Assembly: GCF_024586455.1 (NCBI RefSeq)
Contig: NC_065922.1
Span: forward strand, 32,112,089 to 32,176,088
DNA length: 64,000 nucleotides
Direction: 5' to 3'
Origin: Bactrocera neohumeralis
Taxonomy: Eukaryota; Arthropoda; Insecta; Diptera; Tephritidae
Position numbers and translations under genes: made by a program. Shown in pieces: positions 21,724-33,887 of this stretch (position 1 is the first letter of the stretch; each line of letters starts with the position of its first letter). Below the pieces are notes generated by a model. It saw nothing but the letters and a program-made list of their open reading frames with translations. It made no database searches and had not been told where the DNA came from.

Positions 21724-22600
21724 TTAGTTCGGTTTTGTTGTTGTTGTTGTAGCCGTTATCAACTCTCCGCTTGGTGGTAAGGTTTGGGGCTGATTGACAT
21801 CGAAGTCATCGAACGGCAAACCCAGGTAAGCTGTTTCGCACGGGTCGGCCCATAAGGAAAGAGATGTTGGATGAGTGGGGTTCGCTGGACAATCAGAAAG
21901 GAGGTTAGAGACATGCTGGGATTCATTGCACGTTGCACACACATTTGATAAATCAGGGTCGCTAAGCTCATTCTAGATTCTCAAGGCAACTCGAGCTCCT
22001 CGTCTCGACTGGTTTCACTCCAAGTGCACTATTCACTGAAAGAGAGTAGGGAGTAGGTGAAGGTGTCAATAGCTCTACTGTGAATGGTGGTAAGTACGTG
22101 TGTAATGTGTTTTGCTCTAGACAAGAGTGCAGTCGCCAACGGAATCAACAAAAGGCTTCAAGAGGCTCCTATTAGACGGCTCCACTTCAAGCAAATGACT
22201 TCAAAAATGGTTTCTGCGAAAATATCCCAGCAGAAACTACTTGGAGAGCAGTGCATTATATTCCTGAACCAAAAACATGCGGATATCGCTCTCTAACGTT
22301 CAACAGGAAAGATCATGGGGCATCTTGTAATTGCTTGAGTTTCACTATCATCCAGGCAACCATATCGTAGGATATGGCCGGCCAGCTGAATGTCTTGCTT
22401 GTTGTCAATAAGGTTTCTTTGTCCTTTCCCCAAGAGCTTCCGGCTAGCGCCTTGAGATTTATTGCGGCTCTGACCTAAGCAGTAATCGCGGTCATATGAA
22501 AAGTGAAGAAACATAGGCTGTGCAAACCCTAAAATCTTTGAATTATTGATGCCATCGACTGAGAGATTCAGTCTGTAATCCCTGTTTAATTTTTCTTAAC
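21724..22600 (-). mobile_element. 3' part of a Jockey/I-group LINE with (CAA)n tail
   Basis: Reading leftward: near 22560-22400, in two frames, NRDYRLNLSVDGI, QSRNK and ALAGSSWGKDKETLLTT (a post-RT segment also found in many fly LINEs), then a decayed stretch. The C-terminal end follows: ETRSSS..LP-ESRMSLATL (22010-21945), CATCNESQHVSNLLSDCPAN (21941-21880) with a CxxC-H-C zinc knuckle, SLWADPCETAYLGLPFDD and a stop region. It closes with a CAACAACAACAACAA run near 21737-21752. Multiple frameshifts make it inactive. The truncated 5' end near 22600 is typical of incomplete reverse transcription. Confidence 0.68.
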
Positions 22601-22871
22601 ATACAGTTTTGTCTTTGCAACATCACGTATGATTCCCGACCGCTTAGATAGTTACACTGCTCATCACGCTGATCATTTATAATTGCGCTTTATAGGATCT
22701 CCGATGTTTCCTTTAGGGTATAAAAATTCATGTAGTATTTCAAATAGTATGTACTATTAAAAAAATATCTCGTCTATTATATTTGTAGGACACTGAATTC
22801 TCTATAAAAATTGTCCCTTCCAACTTTTTCTTAAAATTCACCGTTCAAAAGTTTTTAATATATCATAATTT

Positions 22872-23604
22872 TGATACCCTGAACGGGGTATATTAAGTTT
22901 GTCACGAAGTTTTTAACACCCAGAATTAAGCGTCGGATACCCTATAAAGTATATATATATATAAATGATAAGTATGTTGACCTGAGTCGATTTAGCCATG
23001 TCCGTCTGTCTGTCCGTTTGTAAATATACGAACTAGTCCCTCAGTTTTTAAGATATCGTTTTGAAATTTTGCAAACGTCATTTTCTCTTCAAGAAGCTGC
23101 TCATTTGTCGGAAAATTATTTCGGGATCCCGAGTTCAGTCCCGAATTTTCTAATTTGTAAGAATTTATTTCAATAAATATATTAAATATTCAATTTAATT
23201 CTTCAAATGTCAATAATAATTTCAGTCCCGAAAATATATTTCGGGACCCCGAGTTCAGTCCTGAAATTTAAATTATATGTGTTGCATTTATTTAATAATC
23301 AAATTTAAGGACAAAGGAAATTTAAGTTTGAGATACCGATATCGGACCACTTTACACATATGTATAGCTGCCACACAAACTGAACGATCGGAATCAAGTT
23401 CTTGTATGGAAAACTTTCATGTTTGACGTGGTATCGTCACGAAATTTGACATGGATTACTGCTTAAGGTAATAATATAATCTCCGAAAAAATTGTGCAGA
23501 TCGGATTACTATATCAGTTAGCTTCTATACAAACTACTAAAAGAAATGCACGTATGAAGAGTATATTAGCTTCGATGCAGCCGAAGTTAATGTGTTTTCT
23601 TGTT
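22872..23604 (+). repeat. Family 1 non-coding repeat (mini-me/DINE-like), with a 210 bp internal insertion
   Basis: Ordered blocks shared with 31172-31830: ACCCTGAACGGGGTATATTA, TTTGTCACGAAGTTTTTAAC, CCCTATAAAGTATATATATA, GTCCGTCTGTCTGTCCGTTT (GTCY microsatellite, 23000-23019), ACGAACTAGTCCCTCAG, AAGCTGCTCATTTGTCGGAA and the unit CAAACTGAACGATCGGAATC. The end is TTAGCTTCGATGCAGCCGAA with TTTTCTTGTT. Between 23117 and 23330 lies extra DNA holding two copies, 120 bp apart, of TTTCGGGA(T/C)CCCGAGTTCAGTCC. No protein is encoded. Confidence 0.7.
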
Positions 23605-25795
23605 TATTATCGAGTTATGAAGCCCTCAGAAATCAGAATATGGGAGATATATATACATACAACATTTTTTCAAATAGTAGATATGAATTTTAATTTGCAT
23701 TAATAGGAAAAAATAGAAAATTGAAACGAAGGATTCTCACATTAATAATAACTAGTCCATAACTACTTGAGAGAATTGAATTTTGAGCATTGAGAATTTG
23801 AGCTGTAAACCAGCCAGAGTATTAGGTAAAAAAAACCAGTTTTTGGATTTGACCCACATAGTAGTGGACGAGAAAGAGTTCTATGAGGATTATGTTGGAG
23901 TTCCCGGACTCTTCTAAGGCAGTAGTATTAGCCACAAGTACAAACGTTTAAATTTGTTTAAAAAAACTAACGTTCTTAATGGTGAATAAACGACTTTATA
24001 CTCACTAAAATATATTATTCAGACTGTAGCCAACAAATTTCCGAAAAGGAATTTCAAGTATTTTAAAGCTGCCGATCATCAGAAGTCACAATATTTTTCC
24101 GAATTTCTCTTCCCAACTTATGCATCGTGTTTCCAAACCATATATTACTTCATGAGCATAATTATACCATCCCATTCGATTATAGCATTTATAGATAAAA
24201 AGAGCAGTCATGTCTGAAACAATATTTTTCTAAACTTATCACTTTAAGGGAGCATCCATTGCGGCAAAAACTTTTATATAAATCAAAAATGCTAAAATAA
24301 TGAAAATCAGAATTAAATGAAAATAAAACCCGAAACTAAATTCAGACATTCATGGCAAAGCACAATTCCTAACTAACTTTTCTGGTTTGAAACTTTTTAT
24401 GCAAATTTGCTGAGCAGGCGAGTCGAAAAATAAAAGAGAGAAAGTCAAAAAACTAGCAAGCTAATTTACTTTTTACGCGCCCATGCACGGTCAACAACAC
24501 TAACACAAGCGTTGAAGGAAAAGTTGGTAAGGTACCTGTTTTATTTCATTAAAGCCAACAATGCTTTCATGTCACTAAAACTATTTTCACAGTAAAAGCT
24601 TTCGAACAATAAAGTTGATGCCTGCATACTTTGGCTTTAAAGAATTTAACAGCAAATACAAAGCTTAAAGCTATTCTTGGGGCTTGGCGGCTGACCTACA
24701 TATATATACTGACATACACACGTACACTTACATAAGAAATGACTGGCATGTCTATGTCAAAAGCTGAAATGTTGGCAATGAATGTGCATATGGCTATGAA
24801 ATCGCGCTTTTCACCGCTTTATGTGACATTCAACGCTAGCGACACAAATACAGCCGATTTAGCGCGAATTATATATATACATATATACTATATGTACGTA
24901 GATATATTCTATAATGCACCAAGTCTTTGAGTGTAGTTGGGGATTAATTTTAAGTAGCATACTTTTAACTCTAAACTCTTCTTTGTTGAGAGCCAAGTCA
25001 AGTGGAGATTTTGAGCCATTTCACCAAAAGGACACTATTGTCTATGAGGAATCGGTATGCTTCACTAGTTCACTGGCACTATTCCTTTAGATTAACACAG
25101 ATACATGAGCTTGAGTCATAATAAATGTTTTGTGACACCAATCCGCTCAGTATGCTTTAGGGAAAGTGCTGAGTTTTATGAAAAACGAAGAACTTTTTTT
25201 TGTATAATACTTTAGAAAATCACAATAAGTAAAATACTATAAAAATTTTAAATGTTATAAAAGGAATGAAACAAATTGTCGAAAAATCCTGCTAAGCAGT
25301 ATTCTTTAACCCTTAAATAGAATCTAGGCATTTTTGTCGAGTAAAAAACTTAGGTTTTGAAATACCAAACTAAAAAGAGTTTAAAATAATGCTGGTGAGA
25401 AAGAGTGTGGAAAGTAGTAATGGGCAATCTCGAGATGAATTAAACGATTATCTCGATAGTATCTACTAATCCACTTTTTTCGAAGTTCTTAATCATAAGA
25501 GAACCGATATGTTTAAAACAAAAACACGATTGAGCCCACAAACAAAATCATAGACAAAAACTATATCTGCTAAAAAATAAACATTGTTACAGCTTTTGTT
25601 ACATCCACTCTCTCCAACCCACATAATCACACAGAAATCGGCATTGACACGGGGTACAGTGTATAATAACTTCTAAGAGTACGGGAAGCAAAAAGATTGT
25701 GAGTCGCTTAGATAGGTCTAATCATCCGTTCTCATGTTCAACTGAAACGGAACGGATTTGTAGGCATTCTAAAAACTTCTTTTGAAAATGTTTGC
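23605..25795. other. Intergenic sequence with no recognised gene
   Basis: Nothing recognised on either strand. AT-rich with TA runs (24870-24895). A segment at 24260-24700 looks like unique host DNA. Confidence 0.35.
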
Positions 25796-25799
25796 TGCC

Positions 25800-26370
25800 A
25801 CGGGCTCATTTAAAACAGGCTAAATACAAAAAAAAGCTAGATGTATGGATGCTACACAAGTTAACGAAAATAAACCTAAGGATCCGAATCACTGCTGATG
25901 CCCAACAAAATCAATCCATTTCTGAAGCGAATGGTTACTGGTCCCTTACGACATCGTCAAGGGCAAATGGTCGTGGTCAAAGCGCGTTGAGCCGGCGCAA
26001 ACGGTGGCAAAGCTAGGATTGACGGTTAGGACATTTAGCTATGTACAGTATGTGTTTAGTGAGATTGCAGGCTTTGGATCTGCGTTGTCGATAATTGATG
26101 TCTGAAAAAATCGCCTAGAATCGGTCCTTAATAGAAATGCGTTCCATTGGAAAAGTACGTCAATATTGAGTCCCAGTTGTTTTTATGTATCCCTTTATAA
26201 TCCGGACCAGACACCAAGTGATTTTTACCTGTTCTTTTTTGTGCGCTATGATTTTGATGATGAAAAATTCGCCTTAAGAGAAGGTTGGAAAAGTCGAATG
26301 TCCCAGTTTTTTGCCAATAAGGACGTGCATTATAAGGAATTTAATTTTACTGGACTTTTTTAATTTAAGG
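25800..26370 (+). mobile_element. Mariner relic (M3 type)
   Basis: Plus-strand text: HLKQAKYKKKLDVWMLHKLT (25807-25866), NLRIRITADA (relatives: xxRIxxCDxLLKRNExDPFL), then in another frame YDIVKGKWSWSKRVEPAQTV near 25950-26005. Core sequence is missing. Text resumes near 26180 as a decayed LM.P.YNPD..PSDFYLF and EKFALREGWKSRMSQFFANK, YKEFNFTG. The catalytic WxxYDN and HQDNARPH segments are lost. It is related to 44914-46134 and 5035-6125 but more diverged. Confidence 0.6.
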
Positions 26371-26374
26371 GAAC

Positions 26375-27055
26375 GAAATACTTCACGGTATCAATCGCTC
26401 AGTATTAGTAAACAGCCGTAGTGAAAACTTTTACCGCACTCCATAACATAGTTTGTCGTTTCGACGCTCACGAATGTTCAAAACAAAAACTTTGTTCCAG
26501 AGGATTTCAGTCTGTGCTGAAAAACAAACTTAAACTCGCTAAACTAAAGGAGGCTGCACTAATGCATTTTGTTGAGGGCGGGACCGGCGGTCGCAATGGA
26601 TGTTTGTGGTAGACATACTAAATACTGCACTTGAGCGCGATTGCTCCACCGATTGCCGCCAAGTGGTGTAAATTTATGTATCCTACAGGAGAAAGGCGCC
26701 CAAGCCGAGCATTAACAACGAAATTAACAGTAACCGCAAACCCACCAACGCCAGTGACTTTGGCTGATACTAGTCTACGCGCACACACCCAGACGTGCAG
26801 CAATTGCTGGTTTTAGTTATGAGCATAGAAAATGCAATTTTCCACTCATGAGCGCCTGTGCTGCCGCGTTACTGCCGCTGCAAGTACTCCTTTGGAGACA
26901 TTTTAAGTAAGAGCTGAAGGGATCTGAACAAATTTGCGATAATCTGTGAGGAAATACTGCTGCACATACAAATTTTTGTAGTGTACAGTGGTGGGCACGG
27001 TATTGGGAACGATTATGTTGCAAGCATTAACATCATTGTCTATACATAGTGTATG
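26375..27055. other. Intergenic sequence with no recognised gene
   Basis: No coding signal is supported. The 26560-26900 segment is GC-richer and looks unique. Its short frames on both strands lack any support. Confidence 0.35.
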
Positions 27056-27059
27056 GGAA

Positions 27060-28035
27060 CTTGTCTCTCGGAGTTCGAAATGTCGATCTGAAATTTTGTA
27101 CACGTCCTTTTCTCAACAAGAAGCTGCTCATTTCTTTGAACCGCCCTTTTTGACCACTATATCATATAGCTGCAGTATAAACTGAACGATCGAGATCAAG
27201 TGCTTGTATGGAAAACTTTTTTTATTCGGCAAAATATGTTCACAAAATTTGGCATGGACCATCCTCCAAAGCAAGAGCATAATCCGGCGGAAATTGTTTA
27301 GATCGGGCCACTATAGCACATACCTGTCATACAAACTGATCGCTCAAAATCAAGTCCTTGTGTTAAAAGCATTTTTATTTGTCAAGATATCTTCACGAAA
27401 TTTTACACAGATTTTTGTCCGAAGTAACGCTACAATCTGCCAACAAATTATTTAGATCGAACCCCTATAGCATATAGTTGTCATATCAACTGAGCGATCG
27501 GAATCAAGTTTTTGTATGGAAAACATTTTTATTTGAAAATACATATATCTGCATGAAATTTAACAAAGATTGTTTTCCAAGGTAATACTACAATCTGCCA
27601 AAAAACTATTCTGATTGGACCTCTAAACCATATGTATATACGTAGCTGCCATACAAACCGACCGATCAAAACCAAATCCTTGTATTGAAAATATTTTTAT
27701 TTGATAAGATATCTGCATGATATTTTACACAGATTTTTGTTCAAGGTAATGCTATAATTTTCCAAGAAATTATTCAGATCGGACCTTTATAGCATATAGC
27801 TGTCATATAAACTGAGCGATCAAAATCAGCTTTTTGTATGGAAAACTTTTTCATTTGACAAAATATCTTCACGAAATTTTGCATGAACTATTATCTAAAG
27901 CAATAATATAATATTCGAAGAAATTGTTCGGATCGGGCCACTATACCACATAGCTGCCATACAAACTGACCGATCAAAATCAAGTTCTTGTATGGAAGCT
28001 TTTTTTATTTCTGAAGATATCAACTTCGATTTAAC
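27060..28035 (+). repeat. Family 1 repeat: tandem array of about six 154 bp units
   Basis: The leader (TCGATCTGAAATTTTG, AAGAAGCTGCTCATTT) is followed by repeating units. Each contains a variant of GCATATAGCTG(C/T)CATA(C)AAACTGANCGATC, then CTTGTATGGAAAAC, a KATATCTTCACGAAATTT block and CARATTATTCAGATCGGACC. The ACTG/ACCG landmark falls at 27181, 27335, 27489, 27657, 27811 and 27965. The spacings are 154, 154, 168, 154 and 154; the 168 unit has a TATGTATATACG-like insertion. No protein is encoded. The distal terminus is lost after 28030. Confidence 0.8.
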
Positions 28036-29285
28036 CGAAATTAATTTATTTTTTTGTGAAATAAATATAGTTCCAATTATATGGTCACCAGTGTAGGTAT
28101 GAGGAAATAGAAATATGTTTGTGCATATAGGTACATATTTAAAATGAGTCTGCATAGAGTTGTAATTATCTATTAGAGGAAATAGTACTTCTATGTCTGC
28201 TCCACACAAGCATGTTGGCATACAAACATACATATATACTACATATACTATGTTTATATGTATCAATGTGCATGTAAATGAGTCTACCAAGCCTGCCCAG
28301 GGAGTTTTTTAGTGTGATTAGTGACATGACAGTTTCAGCCAACTAAGCGAAATATGGAAACTCCACCAAACTGCAACAGCAGTAAAACAACGTTCATACA
28401 TATACAAGTATATATATATATATACACATACTCTCATATATTACAGCTCAGATTACAGCATTTCATACCAATTGCGGTGTTTATGCTACATGCAAGCCAA
28501 GCTAAATGCTCATCCTGCGCGCATTATTTATATTTTTAGCGCTGTGTGCACTCTAGTATATTCGCATTTACGTGCAATTGTGTTGAAAGCGGTTACTTGG
28601 TTTTTGTTGCTGTCGATTTTATCTCGCTCGCACGATTTTCCACCAGCAACTACCTGCTGCTAACGCAAATTATCGAGCGCCTGCTAATTTTCAGCCTCCG
28701 TGCAACCGAAACACATGCAAACTGTCGTTGCTCATAATTACACTTGTGGTGGCTTTGGTGTGGCAACAACGCGAGTGGGGTATTTTGTTGAGCTGACAAA
28801 CTTTGTTATTTCATTTGTTTGGTATTTAATTTCATTTCTAAAACCAGAATGTCATGGTTACATTTTAGTCAATTAATATTCCATTTGCAAACTGCCAAGT
28901 CTCATTATTGAATATACATATTCACATACATATATATTTATTTGTGGATATAATCTATGATTGTGCTTTTAATTGAAAGTTTGCATTGAATGTTTCGAAG
29001 TTCATATGAACATTAAATACTTAAAGCCTCTTTCTAATACCACTTACGCATGAACTTCTGTATTGACGGATAAAATAATATTATATTGGAATTATAGGGG
29101 ATTTCTAACGAGAATAAAATATTTTTAATGTTATGACAAGTTTTTTAAAGTGCTCATCAAGGGTAAAACTTAAGAAAATTAAATTGTTTCTACATAATTT
29201 GTTATTATATATCTTTAGAAGTAGCATACCATAATTTTAATTAAACTTGTAATGTTCAAATATGTTTTGAGTTACAGTCTTGTAG
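28036..29285. other. Intergenic sequence with no recognised gene
   Basis: No coding signal is supported. A TA/CA microsatellite lies at 28405-28432. The 28450-28770 segment is GC-richer and appears unique. Confidence 0.35.
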
Positions 29286-29286
29286 C

Positions 29287-30300
29287 ATGCAGCCGCTCAC
29301 TTCAATCAGTTTTTTCTTTAATCGCTTTTTTTCGAAAACGTTTACAAATCATTCATTTCTTTATTACAAAAAATCACGTTCTGTAAAGAATGTGATTCGC
29401 GCGCTTCGCTCAACTTATGGTCAACACAATCAGCCTACTGAGCGTACTATTCGCAACACCATCATCCATCTTGAGACCCAGCATTCATTATTGGACACTG
29501 AACGTCATTGAACTCGGACTGACGTATGGAACGACTTGGCGCATTTTACCTCGAAATCTTAAATTGAAACCGTACAAAATATAGCTTGTGCAAGAAGTGA
29601 AGCCGCTCGACCTTCCCAAGCGACATTGCTTCGCTCTATGGGCCCAAATTTTGTTCAGCGATTAGTTCCATTTCTGGCTCATTCAGTATGGAAAAAAGCA
29701 AAACTTGCGACTTTTGCAAACAACGAAAAACAACCTAAAAGTATTCAAGAGCTGCTTTTTCATCCCAAAAAATAACGGCTTGGTGTGGTTTGTGCTCCGG
29801 TGGAATCATCGGTCCATATTTCTTCAAAAATGATGTTGGTGAGAACGGAACCTTCAAGGGTGACCGACTATTTGATGCCTGGAATTGAAGCTCGTGATCT
29901 CGGCGACATTTGGTTTCAACAAGACGGCGCCACTTTTCACACATCGCCACTATCAATGGGTTTATTAAGAGAACGCTTCGGTGAACATGAATTTTACGTT
30001 TTGGGCCGGTCGAGTGGTCACCAGAGCGTGCGTTATCACACCGTTAGACTTTTTCCTGTGGGGATATGTAAAGTCTATAGTCTATGCGGACAATCCCGCT
30101 GTCAAAAAATAGCGCGTCATTCGCCAGTAATTAGTCGACATGCTTGAACGAGCCATCGAAAATTGGACTCAACGGATAGACTATTTGAGACGTGCCCGCG
30201 GCCAACATTTGAAACAGATAATCTTCAAAAAACAAATGCCAACAAATGTTCTTTCGAATGATAATAAACATTCCCCATTAAATATGAAGGTTTTGTTTTT
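29287..30300 (+). mobile_element. DD41D-type mariner relic (M4), nearly full length of coding region
   Basis: Text in several frames follows the family order: YYKKSRSVKNVIRALRSTYG and PTERTIRNTIIHLET (29360-29480), then FHPKK (29758) and GLCSGGIIGPYFFKNDVGEN near 29785-29845, then DIWFQQDGATFHTS (29905-29946, second catalytic aspartate kept). LSMGLLRERFGEH and a frameshifted FLWGYVKSIVYADNP region follow (30050-30095), then MLERAIENWTQRIDYLRRAR and GQHLKQIIFK (30140-30225). The first aspartate segment (FSDEAHF) is not visible. Stops and shifts make it inactive. Confidence 0.68.
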
Positions 30301-31165
30301 TTTTTTTTGGAAAGTAGGAAACTTCGAAATGGATCACACTTTATTAGGATGTGAAGTTTAAACCAAAGCCTGAATCAATTGTATTCATATTCAGTGTTAA
30401 ACCTAATTGTTTTAAGTCCACTTGATTTCATTAAGGTATCACATATTTTTTAACCAATATAAACGATTTAAAGTCATATGGATATTCGAAATGGTTCGAA
30501 CACCGCGTATATTGTAGCTAGGCATATGGCTAGCAATGATGGGAATAACTTTTGAGGGGCCTGAAGTATACTCGAAAACATGTTTCCAGGCAATTTTATG
30601 ATGATAACTGATAAAATTACTGATTAAAATTACTAAGTGTCGTATATGGGAGCTGGAGAAATTCAAAGACCAATTTCACATATTTTCGGAATAAAGTTTT
30701 AGAATAACCGATAAGTTATATACTTTAATTTAATTTTGCTAAGACTTCCTACATATTTACCAAGATATGCGCTATTAATTTAACAAGAAGCTTGAAATTC
30801 GTACTTTAGGTACAGGTGGGCAAGGGTTGCAATTTTTACAAGTTATGCACAGAGACACACTGCTATTACAGTGAGACGATCCCTTAATTTCTCCAAGAGA
30901 CCTCACAATCGATCAATGTCGACATACACAGCATAAAGTGAATGAAAAATTTGAAATTTTTTCTGGGTATTTGGAGGCTAGGTGAGTTTTGAACCGATGC
31001 ATCGCGATGTTATTAATTTTTGTTATCATGACATATTATTTCTAGAAAAATATGATATTTATGATATTTTATTTTCATTAAGTTATCTCATAGATTCATC
31101 GATATTTTCGGAAAAGGTAAGCCATAGGCACTGAAATCTATATATTCGGTATCTAGATACATGAA
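30301..31165. other. Intergenic sequence, possibly including another decayed non-coding repeat
   Basis: No coding signal. The segment 31090-31160 (GAAAAGGTAAGCCATAGGCA, ATATTCGGTATCTAG) has the style of the non-coding fly repeats but has no second copy in this window. Confidence 0.3.
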
Positions 31166-31171
31166 TATTTT

Positions 31172-31830
31172 TAAACCCTGAACAGAGTATATTAAGTTTG
31201 TCACGAAGTTTGTAACACATAAAAGGAAACGTCGGAGACCCTATAAAGTATATATATATATAAATGTCCGTCTGTCAGTCTGTCCGTCCGTCCGTCCGTC
31301 TGTATATATACGAACTAGTCCCGCAAGTTTTTAAGATATCGTTTTGAAATTTTGCAAACGTCATTTTCTCTTCAAAAAGCTGCTCATTTGTCGGAACGGC
31401 CAATATCGGACCACTATAACACATAGCTGCCATACAAACTGTACGATCGGAATCAAGTTCTTGTATGGAAAAATTTTGCATTTGACAAGATATATTCACG
31501 AAATTTGGTACAGATTATTTTCTAAAGCAACAATGTAATCTCCGAAGAAATTGTTCAGATCGGTTAACTATAGCATATAGCTGCCATACAAACTGAACGA
31601 TCGGAATCAAGGGCTTGTATGGAAAACTTTTGCATTTAACGTGGTATCTTCACAAAATTTGGCATGGATTACTGCTTAAGGTAATAATATAATCTGCGAA
31701 AAAATTATTCAGATTGGATTACTATAGCATATAGCTTCCATATAAACTGAACACATAGTTACTAAAAGAAATGCACCTGTGAAAGGTATATTAGCTTCGG
31801 TGCAGCCGAAATTAACGTTTTTTCTTGTTA
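31172..31830 (+). repeat. Best-preserved family 1 non-coding repeat, with (TA)n, (GTCY)n and three 154 bp unit starts
   Basis: The copy runs from ACCCTGAACAGAGTATATTA to GCTTCGGTGCAGCCGAAATT and TTTTTTCTTGTTA. After the leader come a TA microsatellite (31249-31262) and a GTCY microsatellite (31266-31302), the pair described for mini-me elements of flies. Then TACGAACTAGTCCCGCAAG, GCTGCTCATTTGTCGGAACG, and 154 bp units whose ACTG landmark falls at 31438, 31592 and 31746, exactly 154 bases apart each time. It has no reading frame, so mobility would depend on enzymes supplied elsewhere. The Helentron/DINE link is inference. Confidence 0.78.
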
Positions 31831-31834
31831 TCGT

Positions 31835-32685
31835 TTGATATCAAGTATAGTTGGATGTGAGATGGAATACCTTAACAGCACTTTATGTGCAAATTTTATT
31901 TCATTAAAATCATTGAAACTCGATTTACAAATATAATGTAATGTGCAGGCATCATATGGAATTTGAAATTGTGTTATATAAGAAGTAGGTGAGACAGTAG
32001 TTCGCTCTCGCCAGTTTTCATAAAGTGACTTAAGAATATTGGAGTTATATTATGCACCAAATATAGCTGATATCAAGCGAAAAGTTCCTGAGATAAAATA
32101 TAAAATCAACTCAAAGAGAGTGATGTCTCGACCAACGTTCAATTTTTACGCTGAGTTATCTGTACAATTTCCATATATCTTGGTTGTGAAGTGGTGTATT
32201 TATTTAAGTTATAGCTCGGCTCTTTTAGCACTTTTCAACATAAGCATTTTATGTGAAATGGTCGTGGTTATCACATGATTTCACTCATTTTCTTAACAAG
32301 TTTAGTCGATTTAGTTGTAGTGGTTTGTGATATATATACTTGTGATATATATTAGAAGACGGTAGTACTGGAAATTTGTTTAACTAAAAGCTTGTAAATC
32401 ATTTACAAATGCAAATTAGCGTGCTTCAATTACTTTTCTTAACTCGTACCCTTTGAAATATTTCCATGTGATCAAAAAAAAAAAAAATCCACACCAAACT
32501 TAAGACCTATTGCTGAACTCAAGAAGAATGGTTAGAAAATTCAAAATTTTACAAATTTCGTAAAACGATATATAATATACGGTATAACGATTTCATAACG
32601 ATAATAATACTTTGCCTTAGCGTATAGTAAAGCTCAAAGACTCAAAGGACATCAAATGTTTTTTGTAAAAATTCCAAAAAAAATC
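31835..32685. other. Intergenic sequence with no recognised gene
   Basis: No supported coding signal. An 80-codon frame at 32039-32278 is not recognised and lacks context. Confidence 0.3.
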
Positions 32686-32689
32686 ACAA

Positions 32690-32900
32690 GCAAAAACTTT
32701 TCATATATGAGCTTAATTTTGAACGGTCAGTTTATATGATAGCTGACTTGATTCCGATCGTTATAATCGTCGGATATTGGCGGTTCCGACAAATGATCAC
32801 TTGCTTAGGGAGAAGGACCACATGTGCAAAATTTCAGATCAATATCTCAAGCACTGAGGAACTAGTTCACGTATATACAGCACCATCAGACCGACTTAGG
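32690..32900 (-). repeat. Family 1 repeat fragment, reversed
   Basis: On the minus strand this reads TTGAGATATTGATCTGAAATTTTGCACATGTGG, then AAGTGATCATTTGTCGGAACCGCCAATAT, and CGATCGGAATCAAGTCAGCT with an AAACTGACCGTTC variant. This is the leader-to-first-unit portion of the 31172 copy. It is truncated on both sides. Confidence 0.6.
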
Positions 32901-33885
32901 GTGCTCGCAGAGTGGACGCTTAAGACCGAGCTGAGCGCATTTTTTACATTAAAAAGAAACATTAGAGCGGGTAAAAGTTAAAAAAATTTTAAAGCACCTT
33001 ATTTGTTATATATATCTCGCAATAAATTAAAATTGCAATAAGGCAAATGAAAGTGCGTTCAAATTAAAACATATTGACATTAAGCTAAAACAAATATTTT
33101 ATAAATTAAGTAGATATAAAAATCAAATATCAAACAGCTCAATTAAAAATAAGCCGTTTATCAAACTTAAAACTGCATTTAAATATTGCAAATGTTAATT
33201 AAAACTTTAAACTTATTTTCTCTCAAAATGATATTCCCCCAAAAAGCAGCCGGCAAAGTAATCCTCTTAAAGTAAGCTGGACAACAGCAAAACACGCCGT
33301 CATATTCTGTGTGCGCGTGTATTGAATGAAAGCCGCAAAAACTAACTACACATATCACAATCAGTGGGTTTTGCATATTTGCAGGCGTTGCTGCTGGTAA
33401 TTTACAACTGTCCATCAGCACATTGCTGATTATGCATGCATTTCTGCGGTTTTGCCTGCACTATTTTTCAAGCACAAAATTCCTTTTCAAATACAAAAAC
33501 TGCGCAAAATGAAAGAAAGAAATATAATTTATGGATTTCCTACACTGTTACAGTTAACACAGCACACATTCAATTCTTCATATTTTTTGCATTTTTTTCC
33601 ACACTTTTTCTCCAGCTGCATGGCATTAAATTTTTTCCAAGCGTTGCTCGCACTTGTAACGTCTGTATGTGGGGCTGCGGCGGTGCAGCATACAGCCTCC
33701 GGGCAATTTTACAGCTGCACAGACATAAAGGCAAGTAAATAGTGGTACACACAAAGAAATGCATGTGTATGTGTTGTGGATCCACAGCGTTGTAAGTCAC
33801 TGTGGCATTCACCGGCAGTGCATTGCTCCTCTTTGATTTCGTCAAAAAAAGACAACAAAAAAATTATAATAAATAAAAAATAAAA
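32901..33885. other. Intergenic sequence with no recognised gene
   Basis: The 33220-33740 segment is of mixed composition and appears unique. Two overlapping 96-100 codon frames near 33436-33742 have no start context, splice signals or known motif and are not called. Confidence 0.35.
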
Positions 33886-33887
33886 AC

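Noticed and set aside
27060..28035. CRISPR-like or protein-repeat array
   Set aside because: Units are contiguous, 154 bp, diverged and without spacers. The sequence is eukaryotic and the same units sit inside mobile repeats.
32039..32278. 80-codon plus-strand frame
   Set aside because: No similarity I can name, and no start or splice context.
33436..33742. Two overlapping frames of 96-100 codons
   Set aside because: Open in several frames at once, with no start context, splice signals or recognisable motif.
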